A stretch of 64,000 nucleotides of DNA from an uncultured Shewanella sp. (GCF_947501225.1 NZ_CANMUW010000005.1:248001-312000); one strand, 5' to 3'. Positions 9,736 through 19,556 are shown, numbered from the stretch's first letter. Notes: a model not told the origin generated them from the letters alone. Made by a program: numbers and translations.

Positions 9736-9930
9736 TTATTGCGTACAATCAGTACTCGCACCGTTCACTGCCGACGCCAAGCAATCGATCTTAGACGTTG
9801 CATTATCGCCTAACTGATTAAAGGCCGCGATCATTCCCCCAACCACTAAACCACCGGCTATAGCATATTCAACTGCAGTAAGTCCACTTTCATCTTCAAT
9901 AAATTCGGTCAGCATCTGTTTAATGTTCAT
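9736..9930 (-). CDS. flp: Flp pilin (major Tad pilus subunit)
   Basis: A 64-residue Flp prepilin: leader MNIKQMLTEFIEDESG, cleavage after the glycine, then LTAVEYAIAGG with the conserved Glu-Tyr pair and a single hydrophobic helix, and a short C-terminal region with two cysteines. I chose the ATG at 9930 because AGGAGAGAGAC lies upstream; the open frame extends further to 9957 but that would give an unusually long leader. It is the first gene of the operon, with about 600 bases of non-coding DNA upstream where the promoter must lie. Confidence 0.93.
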   Translation of the reverse strand: MNIKQMLTEFIEDESGLTAVEYAIAGGLVVGGMIAAFNQLGDNATSKIDCLASAVNGASTDCTQ

Positions 9931-10538
9931 AATGTCTCTCTCCTGGTCCATTGACACATTACTAAGGCTTGTCTGTCCCCTTAGTCAGTAGCAGGTATTT
10001 ACTACCTACCAAGCTGCTTTTAGTGCCCACAGCAGATGAACCCTAAAGCTAACTTAAAAGTAGCAAAGGTCTCATAGATGCTCCACGCTGATTAAATTAG
10101 TGATCTATTAACGATGAAGCTACATATCATTAAATAGAGTACACATAATACTTTTTTAAAATGGAACACAGTCGAAAGTATGAATATAACATCAGAGGAA
10201 ACATTAAGAATACGACAATAAAGAGTTAACAAACAAAAGCTTATAATCAGAACAGTTATAACGAGTCAATATTTTTGATAAATAGTAGAATCAGATCAGT
10301 TAATTAATCAGTTTTGATATTTGTATAGAGGAAATGGCTAAGAATAGTGTCCCTAACCTATTAAGTTAAAAAGGTTAGTTAAAACAGTTGAACACCTCAG
10401 TAGCAAAATCTAATGATTATTTCAGTTGCCACATGCTCTCTGTATTCATATGAGCATATTTAAATCTCAACCTATAAGTTAACATTACAAGGTCTGGGCT
10501 TGTTTGTCGATTAGGATTACCACAATAAACGCTAAAGC
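9931..10538. other. AT-rich intergenic region carrying the tad operon promoter
   Basis: About 600 bases without a convincing gene between flp and the truncated transposase. It should hold the flp promoter. Directly upstream of flp is a short inverted repeat, AGGTA at 9993-9997 and TACCT at 10003-10007, that could be an operator. No transposase remnant could be recognised in the part next to 10539, so the missing half of that element is not here. Confidence 0.5.
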
Positions 10539-10991
10539 TTAGATGCCATCAATCATGACTCGTCTTGGAGAGTGTGTGACCCACGAATAGCCTAGTCTAT
10601 CTAAGATTCGATAAATATTTGAAATTTCATAATTAACACCAAAATTCTCTGCAATATAAGCCTGAATATCGCTTCCTTGTAGTTTATCTGTGCTTCGCGT
10701 TGTAGCTCGATGTTTTAAATATCGTGTTAATTGCTGTATCTGTTCATCTGTCAAAGAGGCTGGTCTGCCTGTATGCTTTTTCTCTTTCAGCCCATCTAAA
10801 CCATAGGTTAGATAATTTGAGACCCACTTGTTCACGCTGGTTCGACTAACTTTAAGATAGTCTGCGATTTGATATCTGGACTTTCCCTCTTGAAAATGAA
10901 GCAGCGCCAGCAGTTTTAACTTCATTCTGGCATTCTTTTCCTGTTGAATCAGCTTCATAAAATCGGGAGTATCATAACCGGGTTCAGCCAT
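10539..10991 (-). pseudogene. Truncated IS630-family transposase (N-terminal half only)
   Basis: A 150-residue product, about half of a typical IS630 transposase. It contains the N-terminal helix-turn-helix (YQIADYLKVSRTSVNKWV), the GLDGL and GRPASLTDEQ segments, and the second winged-helix region ending YRILDRLGYSWVTHSP. It then stops after MIDGI, where intact proteins continue into the DDE catalytic domain. No DDE half is visible downstream, so the element is a remnant and not mobile by itself. The ATG at 10991 lies 4 bases after the stop codon of the L,D-transpeptidase gene. A retained DNA-binding function is possible but unsupported. Confidence 0.75.
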
Positions 10992-10995
10992 AACT

Positions 10996-12450
10996 CTATA
11001 TCTCCATATCAAGATTGTAGATGTCGGGTCTGATTTGAAGTTTGCCTTCTCTATCGACCCAGGAGGTGTGATAAGTGATAAGCACAGGGATTGGGCTTGT
11101 AAGCAGAAAATTCCGGGTCTCTTTTCCTCCTATTGCCTTATCTAACTCCCTTGCAGTCTTGTCCGTTTCCACAAAGTACTTGGATAAGGCTTCAGGATTT
11201 TCCAGCCTAATACAACCATGGCTTAATGCTCTATTTCTGTTCTTAAATAACTGTTTGGCTGGTGTATCGTGAAGAAATATAGATTGACTGTTAACAATGG
11301 TGAAACGCATTTGACCTAATGCATTGTCGGCTCCGGGAGCTTGCACCAATCTATATTGGTGTAACAGATTGGGGAGTTGATTTGAGTCAACGTCAGCCAA
11401 TTTAATGACTTGCGTGTTGTTTAAACCTACACCATGCAACTCAAACTTTTTATGGTTGAGATATCCCGGCTCTTTACTGTTCAGCGGCAGTAACTCACTC
11501 TGTATGATACTGGCCGGTGGCCTCCATGAGGGGTTAATTGTTAGGTTAGTGAGGTGTGTTGATAATATTGGGGTTTGTGAGCTCGGTTTACCAATAATGA
11601 CTTTCATTTGCAGGGTCACACTCCCCTTTTCGAAGAGGCTCAATTGATAAGCGGGAAGGTTTATCCAGACTGACCTCTCTCCGTTCAGACTCGATAGTGA
11701 CATCCAGCGCCACAGGTTCCGTTGCATCTGCTCCACTCGTTGCAATGGGGTAACATTTATGGCTTCAACGGTGTATCTATCAAGGTTACCATTCACATCT
11801 AACCCATGACGAAGTTGGAAAGACTTGATCCCCTCTATAACCATAGGATCATATATCGACTCGCGATATCGGGTTAGCTCGCTTTGCTCAAGGTCGCCAA
11901 GCTGTGTAAGCATCCACCTTAACCGCTTAACCTCGTTTGAACTCTGCCCCAACCTGAATTGATACTCACTAATCCTTGGCCATGGTATATTTATCTTTCG
12001 CTTATATTCACCAATCATGCTTCTGAGTCGGTAAACCTCGTCAAGCTCGGGTAAAATCGAATATAGGTACTCACCTAAACGTTCACTATCAATTGATTGC
12101 AACAGTTTTACCTGTTCCAAATAGAGTGTTTCATGGCCAAACGCAACCTTACGTTTAATAACAGACAGTAACGCTTTTGTGTAGTTAATATCTGCCTGTT
12201 TACGCTGTTTAACTGTTGTTGTGGCCAGAGGCTCTATCTCAACTCCAAGATCATCCAGTAAGCTTTTTAGCATCATTCCATTTAAACTCACGCCTCTTCT
12301 ATCGAACCAGAGAGGTTTATCGGTAGAACCCGCATAAATTTGTACAAGGATCTCATCATCATTCAATGGCTTTGCCACTGACACACCACAAAATAACAAC
12401 ATAGTCACGGCGATAGATACGAATAACAATGAAACAAGTCTCATACTCAT
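10996..12450 (-). CDS. L,D-transpeptidase (YcbB/LdtD-like)
   Basis: A periplasmic enzyme that forms 3-3 cross-links in peptidoglycan or attaches proteins to it. The 484-residue protein has a signal peptide (cleavage near SVAKP), a linker, a peptidoglycan-binding domain around residues 190-240 (IEGIKSFQLRHGLDVNG) and a YkuD domain. The catalytic motif is IFLHDTP...ALSHGCIRLEN with the active-site cysteine in SHGC. It is shorter than E. coli YcbB (about 615 residues) but has the same domain order. The ATG is probably at 12450 or 6 bases inside. The IS630 remnant follows 4 bases after its stop. Confidence 0.9.
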   Translation of the reverse strand: MSMRLVSLLFVSIAVTMLLFCGVSVAKPLNDDEILVQIYAGSTDKPLWFDRRGVSLNGMMLKSLLDDLGVEIEPLATTTVKQRKQADINYTKALLSVIKRKVAFGHETLYLEQVKLLQSIDSERLGEYLYSILPELDEVYRLRSMIGEYKRKINIPWPRISEYQFRLGQSSNEVKRLRWMLTQLGDLEQSELTRYRESIYDPMVIEGIKSFQLRHGLDVNGNLDRYTVEAINVTPLQRVEQMQRNLWRWMSLSSLNGERSVWINLPAYQLSLFEKGSVTLQMKVIIGKPSSQTPILSTHLTNLTINPSWRPPASIIQSELLPLNSKEPGYLNHKKFELHGVGLNNTQVIKLADVDSNQLPNLLHQYRLVQAPGADNALGQMRFTIVNSQSIFLHDTPAKQLFKNRNRALSHGCIRLENPEALSKYFVETDKTARELDKAIGGKETRNFLLTSPIPVLITYHTSWVDREGKLQIRPDIYNLDMEI

Positions 12451-12802
12451 GATGCCTATCTGAAAATCTCTTACGACTCAACATAAAAAGACAGTGGTTA
12501 GCAGATATAAGAAAAAATTAAAGTTTCATACAAACGAACATAGGTAATCACATGAAAGTAAGGCATAAAAAATCTAGAAAGCGGGTATATCCTGCAGATC
12601 TTTTTCTGGTGTTAACTTTATTTTTTTGCCAAATCACCTCTATAACATTTAGTACAAAAAACATCTATGGACAAACTTTCATCATGATATGTTTTCAAAG
12701 CCCCCTAACTCATCCAAATGAACACAAAGCCAACTATACTTTCATAGATAGGAAACATGATCGTAATTTATGAGCAGATACATAAAAGGATAATTAGGTT
12801 CC
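12451..12802. other. Divergent intergenic region
   Basis: About 350 AT-rich bases between the L,D-transpeptidase (leftward) and the small membrane protein gene (rightward). It should carry promoters in both directions. An open frame at 12552-12773 has a plausible ribosome-binding site but an unconvincing protein, and I do not call it. Confidence 0.5.
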
Positions 12803-13066
12803 ATGAAGCCAGGAATGAACTTCACACTACAGATGAGTTTAACTGTCGTCATCATATGTTTACTGGGGGTAAACATCATCCCTGCATGGCAGGCTTACCA
12901 GTCCAGGCTAGCGATCACGACAGACAGCCCATCCGGTTCCAGTTTAGCCGAAAGATACCTGATATTGGGTGATTGGCCGGCCTCAGATGTCTACAGCGCC
13001 CTTGAGGACAATAATAAATACAAAGTGTTAACTGCCACCAATAAAAATACAGATAAACAAGAGTAA
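12803..13066 (+). CDS. Small membrane-anchored protein of unknown function
   Basis: An 87-residue protein with one N-terminal hydrophobic helix (SLTVVIICLLGVNII) and a polar extracytoplasmic tail containing SGSSLAERYLILGDWPASDVYSAL. AGG lies about 4 bases before the ATG. It stands about 55 bases before the sulfatase-like gene on the same strand and may be co-transcribed with it. I recognise no family. The helix and the dense, non-repetitive polar part suggest a real gene. Confidence 0.5.
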   Translation: MKPGMNFTLQMSLTVVIICLLGVNIIPAWQAYQSRLAITTDSPSGSSLAERYLILGDWPASDVYSALEDNNKYKVLTATNKNTDKQE

Positions 13067-13121
13067 CGACCTCTATAACTTTAATGCTCAATGAGTTTGG
13101 CTATTAAATTTAAGGGAATTT

Positions 13122-15191
13122 ATGTACGCAATGCATCCTGAAAAAACAGGAGAGGTATCTATGATGAGGACATTTTGGCGAACGAACGCCTTAATGTTGC
13201 TTTTATTGGTTTTACTCTATAACTTCAGGCAGCTGTTGCAATATTACTCCTCATTTTCCATCGCAACCGCGATGACACATATCAATCAGGATGACCTGTT
13301 TAGCCACGGCATGTTGACTGATTTAATACAGTTTTCTCTACTCGTTATTGCACTCCACCTTATCTGGTCTGTAATTATTACTCTATCCTGCCGCCCCTGG
13401 TTCAGCTTTACCAGGCATGAGGGGATAAAAACACAGATCTGGCTCATTATTGCGCTCATGCACTTTACTCTGGTGCTGGCCGCAAATGCATATCTGTTTC
13501 CAACTTCCCTGCTTGGCTTTTTAAGAGATACTCCACTGGCGTCACCCATTGGTTTATTAATACTTACAGGCTTGATTGCGTATTTGTTTTTATGGGGAGT
13601 TTACGACCTTTTCGGCAAATTCGTCACCTTCTCACTAATCATATGCGCTCTTACGTTTAGCTTTATCATGACTCTCAATTTTTCTGAAGCATATAAGCCA
13701 GCGGATAAAGAGAATCCAAATGTATTTATTATTGGCATTGATGCACTGAGGCCAGACCATCTCGGTTATAGAGATCCGAATAATCGCTTTACTCCTCATA
13801 TCAACAAGTTTATTGCCGAGGCGAGCGTATTCGATAACACTTACACGCCATTAGGAAGAACATATGTGGCATGGATGAGTATACTCTCAGGTCAATACCC
13901 GAAAAATAACGGCGCCAGGTTTAACCTCGCTCCACCTGAGCTGGTTCAAACTAAGCTGCCATTGATCAGAGAGTTAAAGAAAAAAGGGTACAAAACCACT
14001 TATGCGATGGATGAAAGGCGGTTCAATCAAATAGACGAAGAGTACGGGTTCGATCGAGTCATAGGGCCCAAAATTGGCGCAGCAGATGCCATCATCTCCA
14101 ATGTGGCTGATATCCCATTGATTAATCTCTTCGTCAATTTACCTTTTTCCGACAGCTTGTTCCCCTATCTGTATATCAACCGCGCCTATGGTAAAGCTTA
14201 CAGTCCTGAACTTTTTAACCAAAAGGTCAGTGAAAGTTTGTCGACAACTCAACCTAACTTTCTTGCGGTTCACTTTTGTCAACTTCACTGGCCATATACC
14301 TCAAGAAACTTTATCGATATCGAAAGCGCTCAATGGAGAGGTAACTATAACCACTTCATGTACCAAGCTATGTTATCTAAAGTTGACGCTCAGTTCCGCC
14401 ACTTGATGGATGAACTCGAACGTCGGGGTTTTCTGGATAATGCGCTGGTATACCTGATATCGGATCATGGCGAAGGATTTATGTTGGAAATAGACAGGCT
14501 ACAGGCTGCAAGCGGGGGCAACAATGATGAAGAGTTAAATGTCAATGCATGGGGCCATGGCACTAATATTCTGAGTCAGGAACAATCCAACGTTCTTATG
14601 GCATACAAAAAATTCAGCCTTGGCGCTAAAGCCGAACCACAAAAGATATCCGGGATATTTTCTCTGATCGATATTGTGCCAACAATATTCAGTGAGCTTA
14701 ATATGCGTTTAGAAAATTCTGATAAAGCTTTCGATGGAATTATTCTTCCGGTGGGAAAGCACTCATTGAGCACTGAAACTACTCAGCGTGAAGTTTTTGT
14801 AGAGTCCTCCCTGCCGGTAAAATCGATCAATGCCAGTTTCATCGATGAGAAAAAAGTTTTCTCAGAAACAGCATCACAGTATGAGGTTAGAGATAATGGT
14901 CGCGTTGTCATGCAGCCACATTTTTATAAGGAGTTAATAGGAAAGAAGCAACGCGCTATCTATTATAAGCAGTGGCAACTCGCTATTTTGCCTGATTTTG
15001 AAGAGTTAATTCTGGTAGATACGAAAAATAAAACATGGAGCTCAATATCAAACTACCATGGGCCAGCTCCCTGGAAGAAGATGCTGAGCAGTTTATGTCA
15101 ACATTACCGCGATGATCCGGGGTTCGACCCAACCGATAAATGCACAAGTAAATTAGTAAACTTTGCACCATATAAAAATACAGGTTTTTAA
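13122..15191 (+). CDS. Membrane-anchored sulfatase / phosphotransferase-like hydrolase
   Basis: A 689-residue protein of the alkaline phosphatase superfamily. About five hydrophobic segments occupy the first ~190 residues, followed by a periplasmic catalytic domain starting VFIIGIDALRPDHLGY (metal-binding Asp). The candidate nucleophile region is YTPLGRTYVAWMSILSGQYP: it has no Cys-x-Pro-x-Arg sulfatase motif, and Thr is the best aligned nucleophile, as in phosphoethanolamine/phosphoglycerol transferases. ISDHGEG supplies further metal ligands. It therefore probably transfers or removes a phospho group on a glycan or lipid rather than acting as a sulfatase. ATGs at 13122 and 13161 both have good ribosome-binding sites; the second (AGGAGAGG) is stronger. 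Confidence 0.8.
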   Translation: MYAMHPEKTGEVSMMRTFWRTNALMLLLLVLLYNFRQLLQYYSSFSIATAMTHINQDDLFSHGMLTDLIQFSLLVIALHLIWSVIITLSCRPWFSFTRHEGIKTQIWLIIALMHFTLVLAANAYLFPTSLLGFLRDTPLASPIGLLILTGLIAYLFLWGVYDLFGKFVTFSLIICALTFSFIMTLNFSEAYKPADKENPNVFIIGIDALRPDHLGYRDPNNRFTPHINKFIAEASVFDNTYTPLGRTYVAWMSILSGQYPKNNGARFNLAPPELVQTKLPLIRELKKKGYKTTYAMDERRFNQIDEEYGFDRVIGPKIGAADAIISNVADIPLINLFVNLPFSDSLFPYLYINRAYGKAYSPELFNQKVSESLSTTQPNFLAVHFCQLHWPYTSRNFIDIESAQWRGNYNHFMYQAMLSKVDAQFRHLMDELERRGFLDNALVYLISDHGEGFMLEIDRLQAASGGNNDEELNVNAWGHGTNILSQEQSNVLMAYKKFSLGAKAEPQKISGIFSLIDIVPTIFSELNMRLENSDKAFDGIILPVGKHSLSTETTQREVFVESSLPVKSINASFIDEKKVFSETASQYEVRDNGRVVMQPHFYKELIGKKQRAIYYKQWQLAILPDFEELILVDTKNKTWSSISNYHGPAPWKKMLSSLCQHYRDDPGFDPTDKCTSKLVNFAPYKNTGF

Positions 15192-15319
15192 TTTATTGAC
15201 TATCCTTCTTTGTAGTCAATTAAATGATAACTTCGAATGCCATACATATAGAGTTGCAACGCTGGGCATTTGCAAACCACATTAAAGGATTTTTGTGCGT
15301 ATATTCAAGGGACTTACGT

Positions 15320-16561
15320 ATGTCACTCTATAATTTATTAAGAAGCTCAAGTTTTCAGATTGGGTTTCCATTACTCTTAGCCATACAGTTGTGCCTGTCT
15401 CAGGAGCAGGTATTTTCTCTGTTAGCCTCATATCAAGAGTTAGTTAATGTCATTCCCTATATTCTGTTTGCACTGGTTATCCTATTGAGCCAGCCTTTTA
15501 ATCAAGGTACTACCGGTTTAGTCTCATTGTTGATGCTGGTCAGTTACTATATGATCCACAACTGGTTAAAGGTTCCACTGGATGATATTAACAAAATTAT
15601 ATTTGTTTTATTAGCAACTCTACTCCCCTTAAACTTGCTCCTAATCCATGCTCTACCCGATAAACGAATACTCTCCAGATTTGGGGTAACTTTTTCTCTT
15701 TTTATTCTGTTGCAATTGGTATGGGTCTCAATTTTACTTCAACACCTATCGGCAATAGACATCAGTTGGTTATGGCAATCTTTCCTGAAACCTTTACCGA
15801 CTCTCTCTCCCTCCCCCTTAATGCTGATAATCTTATCTTTTTTCATTACGGCATTTAGCGCACTAATACTCTTGTGTAGGGAGCAGAACTCTGACCAGAT
15901 TATCTTTATCACTCTGCTGTTTACCAGTGTTATGCTCTTCTCATTCAATAAGCCCTTGATGCCGGCCCTAACCAGTTCAATTACGGCAATACTACTACTA
16001 ATCTCAATTATTAACTCGAGCCATGAGCTCGCTTTCATCGATCAATTAACCGAACTCCCCGGACGCCGCTCTCTCGAGGTTGAAATAAAGCATCTGTCCG
16101 GCTTATACACTATAGCCATGGTCGATATCGATCACTTCAAACATTTTAATGATACCTATGGTCATAGAACCGGTGATGAAGTACTACGATTAGTTGCTCA
16201 ATTAATGAGTAAGAATAAGGGCCGGGGTAAAATTTTCAGGTATGGCGGTGAGGAGTTCACTATTCTATTTAAGGGCAGGAACGCTAATCAATGTATGCCA
16301 TATCTAAATAACCTCAGAACAAGAGTCGCTGAGTATGACCTGAAACTCCGCGACTACTCTTTGCGTAAGGTAAAAGGCATACAGCTCAAAGGTCAAACTG
16401 AAACAGTGAGTGCTGAATCTGTAAATATCACTGTCAGCATAGGTGTTGCAGACAGCATCTCAGAATCCATACCTGAAAATGTAATGAAAGCTGCAGATAA
16501 AGCCTTATACCGAGCTAAAAATGGAGGCCGTAACAGAGTAACAAACTTAAGGTTCGCCTAG
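15320..16561 (+). CDS. Membrane diguanylate cyclase (GGEEF)
   Basis: Makes the second messenger c-di-GMP from GTP. The 413-residue protein has many hydrophobic helices over the first ~230 residues (a membrane sensor region of unknown ligand) and a C-terminal GGDEF domain. The latter has MVDIDHFKHFNDTYGH, the active-site motif YGGEEF and GVADSI. The RxxD inhibitory site is missing. I chose the ATG at 15320 because AAGGGA lies upstream; the reading frame extends back to 15224 without a site. It lies inside the glycan gene block and could control it or the nearby pilus. Confidence 0.88.
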   Translation: MSLYNLLRSSSFQIGFPLLLAIQLCLSQEQVFSLLASYQELVNVIPYILFALVILLSQPFNQGTTGLVSLLMLVSYYMIHNWLKVPLDDINKIIFVLLATLLPLNLLLIHALPDKRILSRFGVTFSLFILLQLVWVSILLQHLSAIDISWLWQSFLKPLPTLSPSPLMLIILSFFITAFSALILLCREQNSDQIIFITLLFTSVMLFSFNKPLMPALTSSITAILLLISIINSSHELAFIDQLTELPGRRSLEVEIKHLSGLYTIAMVDIDHFKHFNDTYGHRTGDEVLRLVAQLMSKNKGRGKIFRYGGEEFTILFKGRNANQCMPYLNNLRTRVAEYDLKLRDYSLRKVKGIQLKGQTETVSAESVNITVSIGVADSISESIPENVMKAADKALYRAKNGGRNRVTNLRFA

Positions 16562-16746
16562 AGGTAGAGAGTTGTTTTCGCGCTACTCTAACTTGTATCC
16601 AGATTATAAATGATTGGTTATTGTATCAATCACCTCTCTATTTTATGAATATTATCAATAAATAAAGTTGCCTGTCATAATTTGTACTAATGTTATAACT
16701 ATTAAAACAATAATTAGTTCACAAAAACTTTTTGGCAAGGAAACAC

Positions 16747-18489
16747 ATGGCGAATGAATATGTAAAACAGGGAGTGTTAGGCATAGAGCAAACAAACAAC
16801 CGTATACAACTAAATCAAATCAGCTTGCTTTCAGCTCTTCTGGTTCTTGCAACTATTGCCCGAATATTTGTCGCGTTTCGTTATGAGATTAACTGGGATG
16901 AGTTTTTCTATCTCTCCTTGATCTACAAATTTACCAACAACGACCTTTACGCTAGTCTACAAACATTTCATGTTCATTTTTTTACCTGGCTTACATGGAT
17001 AACTTCAAATGAAGTAAACCAGATCATCTCAGCCAGGTTGATCATGCTGCTGCTTCAGGTGGGAACAGTTTTTATTATCTATCGCATCAGCTGCAGATAC
17101 CTCAATAAACCAGCGGCACTGTTTGCAGCCCTTTCCTACTTTGCGGTTTCTTACAACATTCGAATGGGAGCCAGCTTTAGAGCCGATCCTCTGGCAACAT
17201 TCTGTTTGATGGCAAGCCTGGACCTCATACTTACAAAATGTATCAATCATAAACGGGCGTTATTAGCCGGGTCCTTAATAGCTATATCCATGATGATAAC
17301 GATAAAGTCATCACTCTACCTGCCAACATTTTTTTTTATCACAGTGGCACTTCTGCTTGTCTCCGACAAAAATAAAATAGATTGGCAAAAAATTATGATG
17401 ATTATTGCCGCATCAATCTGCACTTTCTCATTGCTTTACCTGTATCACAAGAGCAGCATTTCAGTCATAGACACAACCAAAGCGATGAATACCATTTCGG
17501 ACAGCTTTGATAAAACCATTAGCCATTACCAGTTATTACCAAGAGAACGTTATCTTTTTAACTCATTCAAGTTAGATATTGTCTATTGGCTGGTACTCCT
17601 TTATGGCTTGAAAACAGTCTGTTTAAACCTCTATGTTCCAACAATATTAAGCCGACAAGCATCTATGATATTGCTTAGTCTCATCTTACCACTCTGTTCA
17701 GTTCTGTTTTATCGTAATGCATTTCCCTACTTCTATCCGTTCATGCTCGCCCCTGCGAGCATTATCTGTGGCGTTGCCTGGCACTCTATTCAATGGAATA
17801 AACATAGATTTAAGGAGTCTGTTGCCATTACTTCATTCGTTATGTTCTTGTTTGGGCTAAGTATTATTTACAATGGCTTCATCGTCCCTCACAAGAAAAA
17901 CTTAGATAGGCAAAGAGAGTTGATAGAGGTGGTTCATCGGGCATTTCCGAAGCCAATGCCCTATTTCGATCGATGCTCAATGATAGCCTCCTTTCCACAA
18001 GTTGGCTTTTTTATGAGTACCTGGGGAGTCGATGACTATACCGACAATAACCAGCCAATTTTAAAGAGTGCAGTAATTGAGCAGACCCCACCCTTTTTTA
18101 TCGCCAATATAGGATCTTTGGACATCGAGCAACAAACAGCAACACCCTACATAAAGCAGTACGCCATATTAACCGAAGACCGTGAAACCCTAAAAAACAA
18201 CTACATTCACCACTGGGGTGAGCTATATGTTGCCGGGAAGCGATTATACTTAACTCAGGAAACACTCGAATTTTCAATTACTATTCCGGGGTTCTACACT
18301 CTTGAAAGCAGTTCAAAAGCGGCTATCGATGGTACTGCTCTTACTCCGGGCGACTCAATCTTTTTAGACTCTGGTAATCATGTAATTGAATCAGAGTTTA
18401 AAAATGAGAATTATACGCTGCGCTGGGGAGATAGACTTTATCGCCCGACTTACCAACCGGAAGATAGAGCAATCTTTAGCGGCTTTTAA
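16747..18489 (+). CDS. Membrane glycosyltransferase, GT39/ArnT-like (GT-C fold)
   Basis: A 580-residue integral membrane protein with about ten or more hydrophobic helices. The first periplasmic loop has the acidic motif INWDEFFY, resembling the conserved D/E of GT-C transferases that use polyprenyl-phosphate sugars (ArnT, Pmt). SFRADPLATF follows, typical of this family. The last ~150 residues form a soluble periplasmic domain. AAGGAAACAC precedes the ATG at 16747; an upstream TTG is unlikely. Next to a DPM1-like synthase, it probably transfers a sugar from polyprenyl phosphate to an envelope acceptor. The acceptor is unknown. Confidence 0.75.
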   Translation: MANEYVKQGVLGIEQTNNRIQLNQISLLSALLVLATIARIFVAFRYEINWDEFFYLSLIYKFTNNDLYASLQTFHVHFFTWLTWITSNEVNQIISARLIMLLLQVGTVFIIYRISCRYLNKPAALFAALSYFAVSYNIRMGASFRADPLATFCLMASLDLILTKCINHKRALLAGSLIAISMMITIKSSLYLPTFFFITVALLLVSDKNKIDWQKIMMIIAASICTFSLLYLYHKSSISVIDTTKAMNTISDSFDKTISHYQLLPRERYLFNSFKLDIVYWLVLLYGLKTVCLNLYVPTILSRQASMILLSLILPLCSVLFYRNAFPYFYPFMLAPASIICGVAWHSIQWNKHRFKESVAITSFVMFLFGLSIIYNGFIVPHKKNLDRQRELIEVVHRAFPKPMPYFDRCSMIASFPQVGFFMSTWGVDDYTDNNQPILKSAVIEQTPPFFIANIGSLDIEQQTATPYIKQYAILTEDRETLKNNYIHHWGELYVAGKRLYLTQETLEFSITIPGFYTLESSSKAAIDGTALTPGDSIFLDSGNHVIESEFKNENYTLRWGDRLYRPTYQPEDRAIFSGF

Positions 18490-18527
18490 CTAAATCAGCC
18501 ATTTTCGCCAATGGAAGGTCATAAGAG

Positions 18528-19556
18528 ATGAAACTAATCGTTCAAATTCCATGTTACAACGAAGCTGAAAATTTAGCCGATGTCATAAAGGCTATTCCAA
18601 AAAGTATTGCAGGTATCGACACTATTGAGATTTTAGTAATCGACGATGGTTCAACTGATGAAACGATTAAAATTGCGACTGATGCAGGCGCTGAGCACAT
18701 AATAAGCAACACATCAAATAAAGGACTGGCCCGGTCATTTCATATGGGTATAGAACACTGCCTCAAGCAAGGAGCCGATATCATCGTGAATATCGATGGT
18801 GATAATCAATACCGGGGAGAAGATATTCCACAGTTGGTTACCCCTTTATTAAATGGAGAGGGAGATATCATCGTCGGCGACCGCGGAGGCTACAGTAACC
18901 CCCATTTCTCATTTTTCAAGCGTAGTCTGCAAGTATTTGGCAGCTTCATTATCAAAACTATACTCGGACTGGATATAAAAGATGCCGTTAGTGGCTTCAG
19001 GGCTATTTCGAGAAATGCTGCTCAGCAGATTAATATCGTCTCTGAGTTTAGTTACACCATAGAGATGTTGGTTCAAGCCAGTGCGAAACGTCTCAGCATC
19101 AAGTCAGTTCCGACTCAAACAAATCCTAAGAAGCGGGAGTCACGATTGTTCAAATCGATACCGCAGTTCCTCTATCTTTCAGGAACTACACTACTACGTA
19201 TGTACACCATGTACCGCCCTTTACGTGTATTTTTCTCATTAGGCTTGCTGGCTATATTGATCGGGCTAATACCTATCATCCGTTTTCTTAACTTTTATTT
19301 CCAAGGCGATGGTGACGGGCATATGCAATCACTAATCTTAGGTGGAACTTTGATGACGTTGGGGTTGCTGACACTACTGGTAGGCCTGATAGCCGATCTC
19401 ATTAACTTCAATCGTAAACTAACAGAGAAGGTGCTGCATAAAATGGAGAAGCTGGACGAGAAGCTTACCGATTTCGAAACTCGCTCTTCCTGTATTGAAA
19501 GCCAGTTCCAACATCAATCAAAAGAACAGATAAAGACAAAAGTTATAAATGATTAA
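18528..19556 (+). CDS. DPM1-like polyprenyl-phosphate glycosyltransferase (GT2) with two C-terminal membrane helices
   Basis: A 342-residue family-2 glycosyltransferase. It starts LIVQIPCYNEAENL, has IDDGSTDET for nucleotide-sugar binding and the metal-binding NIDGDNQY motif seen in dolichol/undecaprenyl-phosphate sugar synthases. SGFRAISR follows. Two hydrophobic helices lie at about residues 235-300, then a charged tail. Predicted activity: transfer of a hexose from a nucleotide sugar to undecaprenyl phosphate on the inner face of the membrane, feeding the GT39-like enzyme encoded just upstream. The sugar cannot be told from sequence. Confidence 0.85.
   Translation: MKLIVQIPCYNEAENLADVIKAIPKSIAGIDTIEILVIDDGSTDETIKIATDAGAEHIISNTSNKGLARSFHMGIEHCLKQGADIIVNIDGDNQYRGEDIPQLVTPLLNGEGDIIVGDRGGYSNPHFSFFKRSLQVFGSFIIKTILGLDIKDAVSGFRAISRNAAQQINIVSEFSYTIEMLVQASAKRLSIKSVPTQTNPKKRESRLFKSIPQFLYLSGTTLLRMYTMYRPLRVFFSLGLLAILIGLIPIIRFLNFYFQGDGDGHMQSLILGGTLMTLGLLTLLVGLIADLINFNRKLTEKVLHKMEKLDEKLTDFETRSSCIESQFQHQSKEQIKTKVIND

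Noticed and set aside
10014..10029. A sigma-54-like -24/-12 pair upstream of flp (GG and GC separated by 10 bases)
   Set aside because: Only the core dinucleotides fit; the surrounding bases do not match TGGCAC...TTGC well enough.
12552..12773. A 73-codon frame upstream of the sulfatase-like block with AGGTAATCAC before its ATG
   Set aside because: The translated product has no convincing folded-protein features and looks like a chance frame in AT-rich DNA; conservation would be needed to call it.
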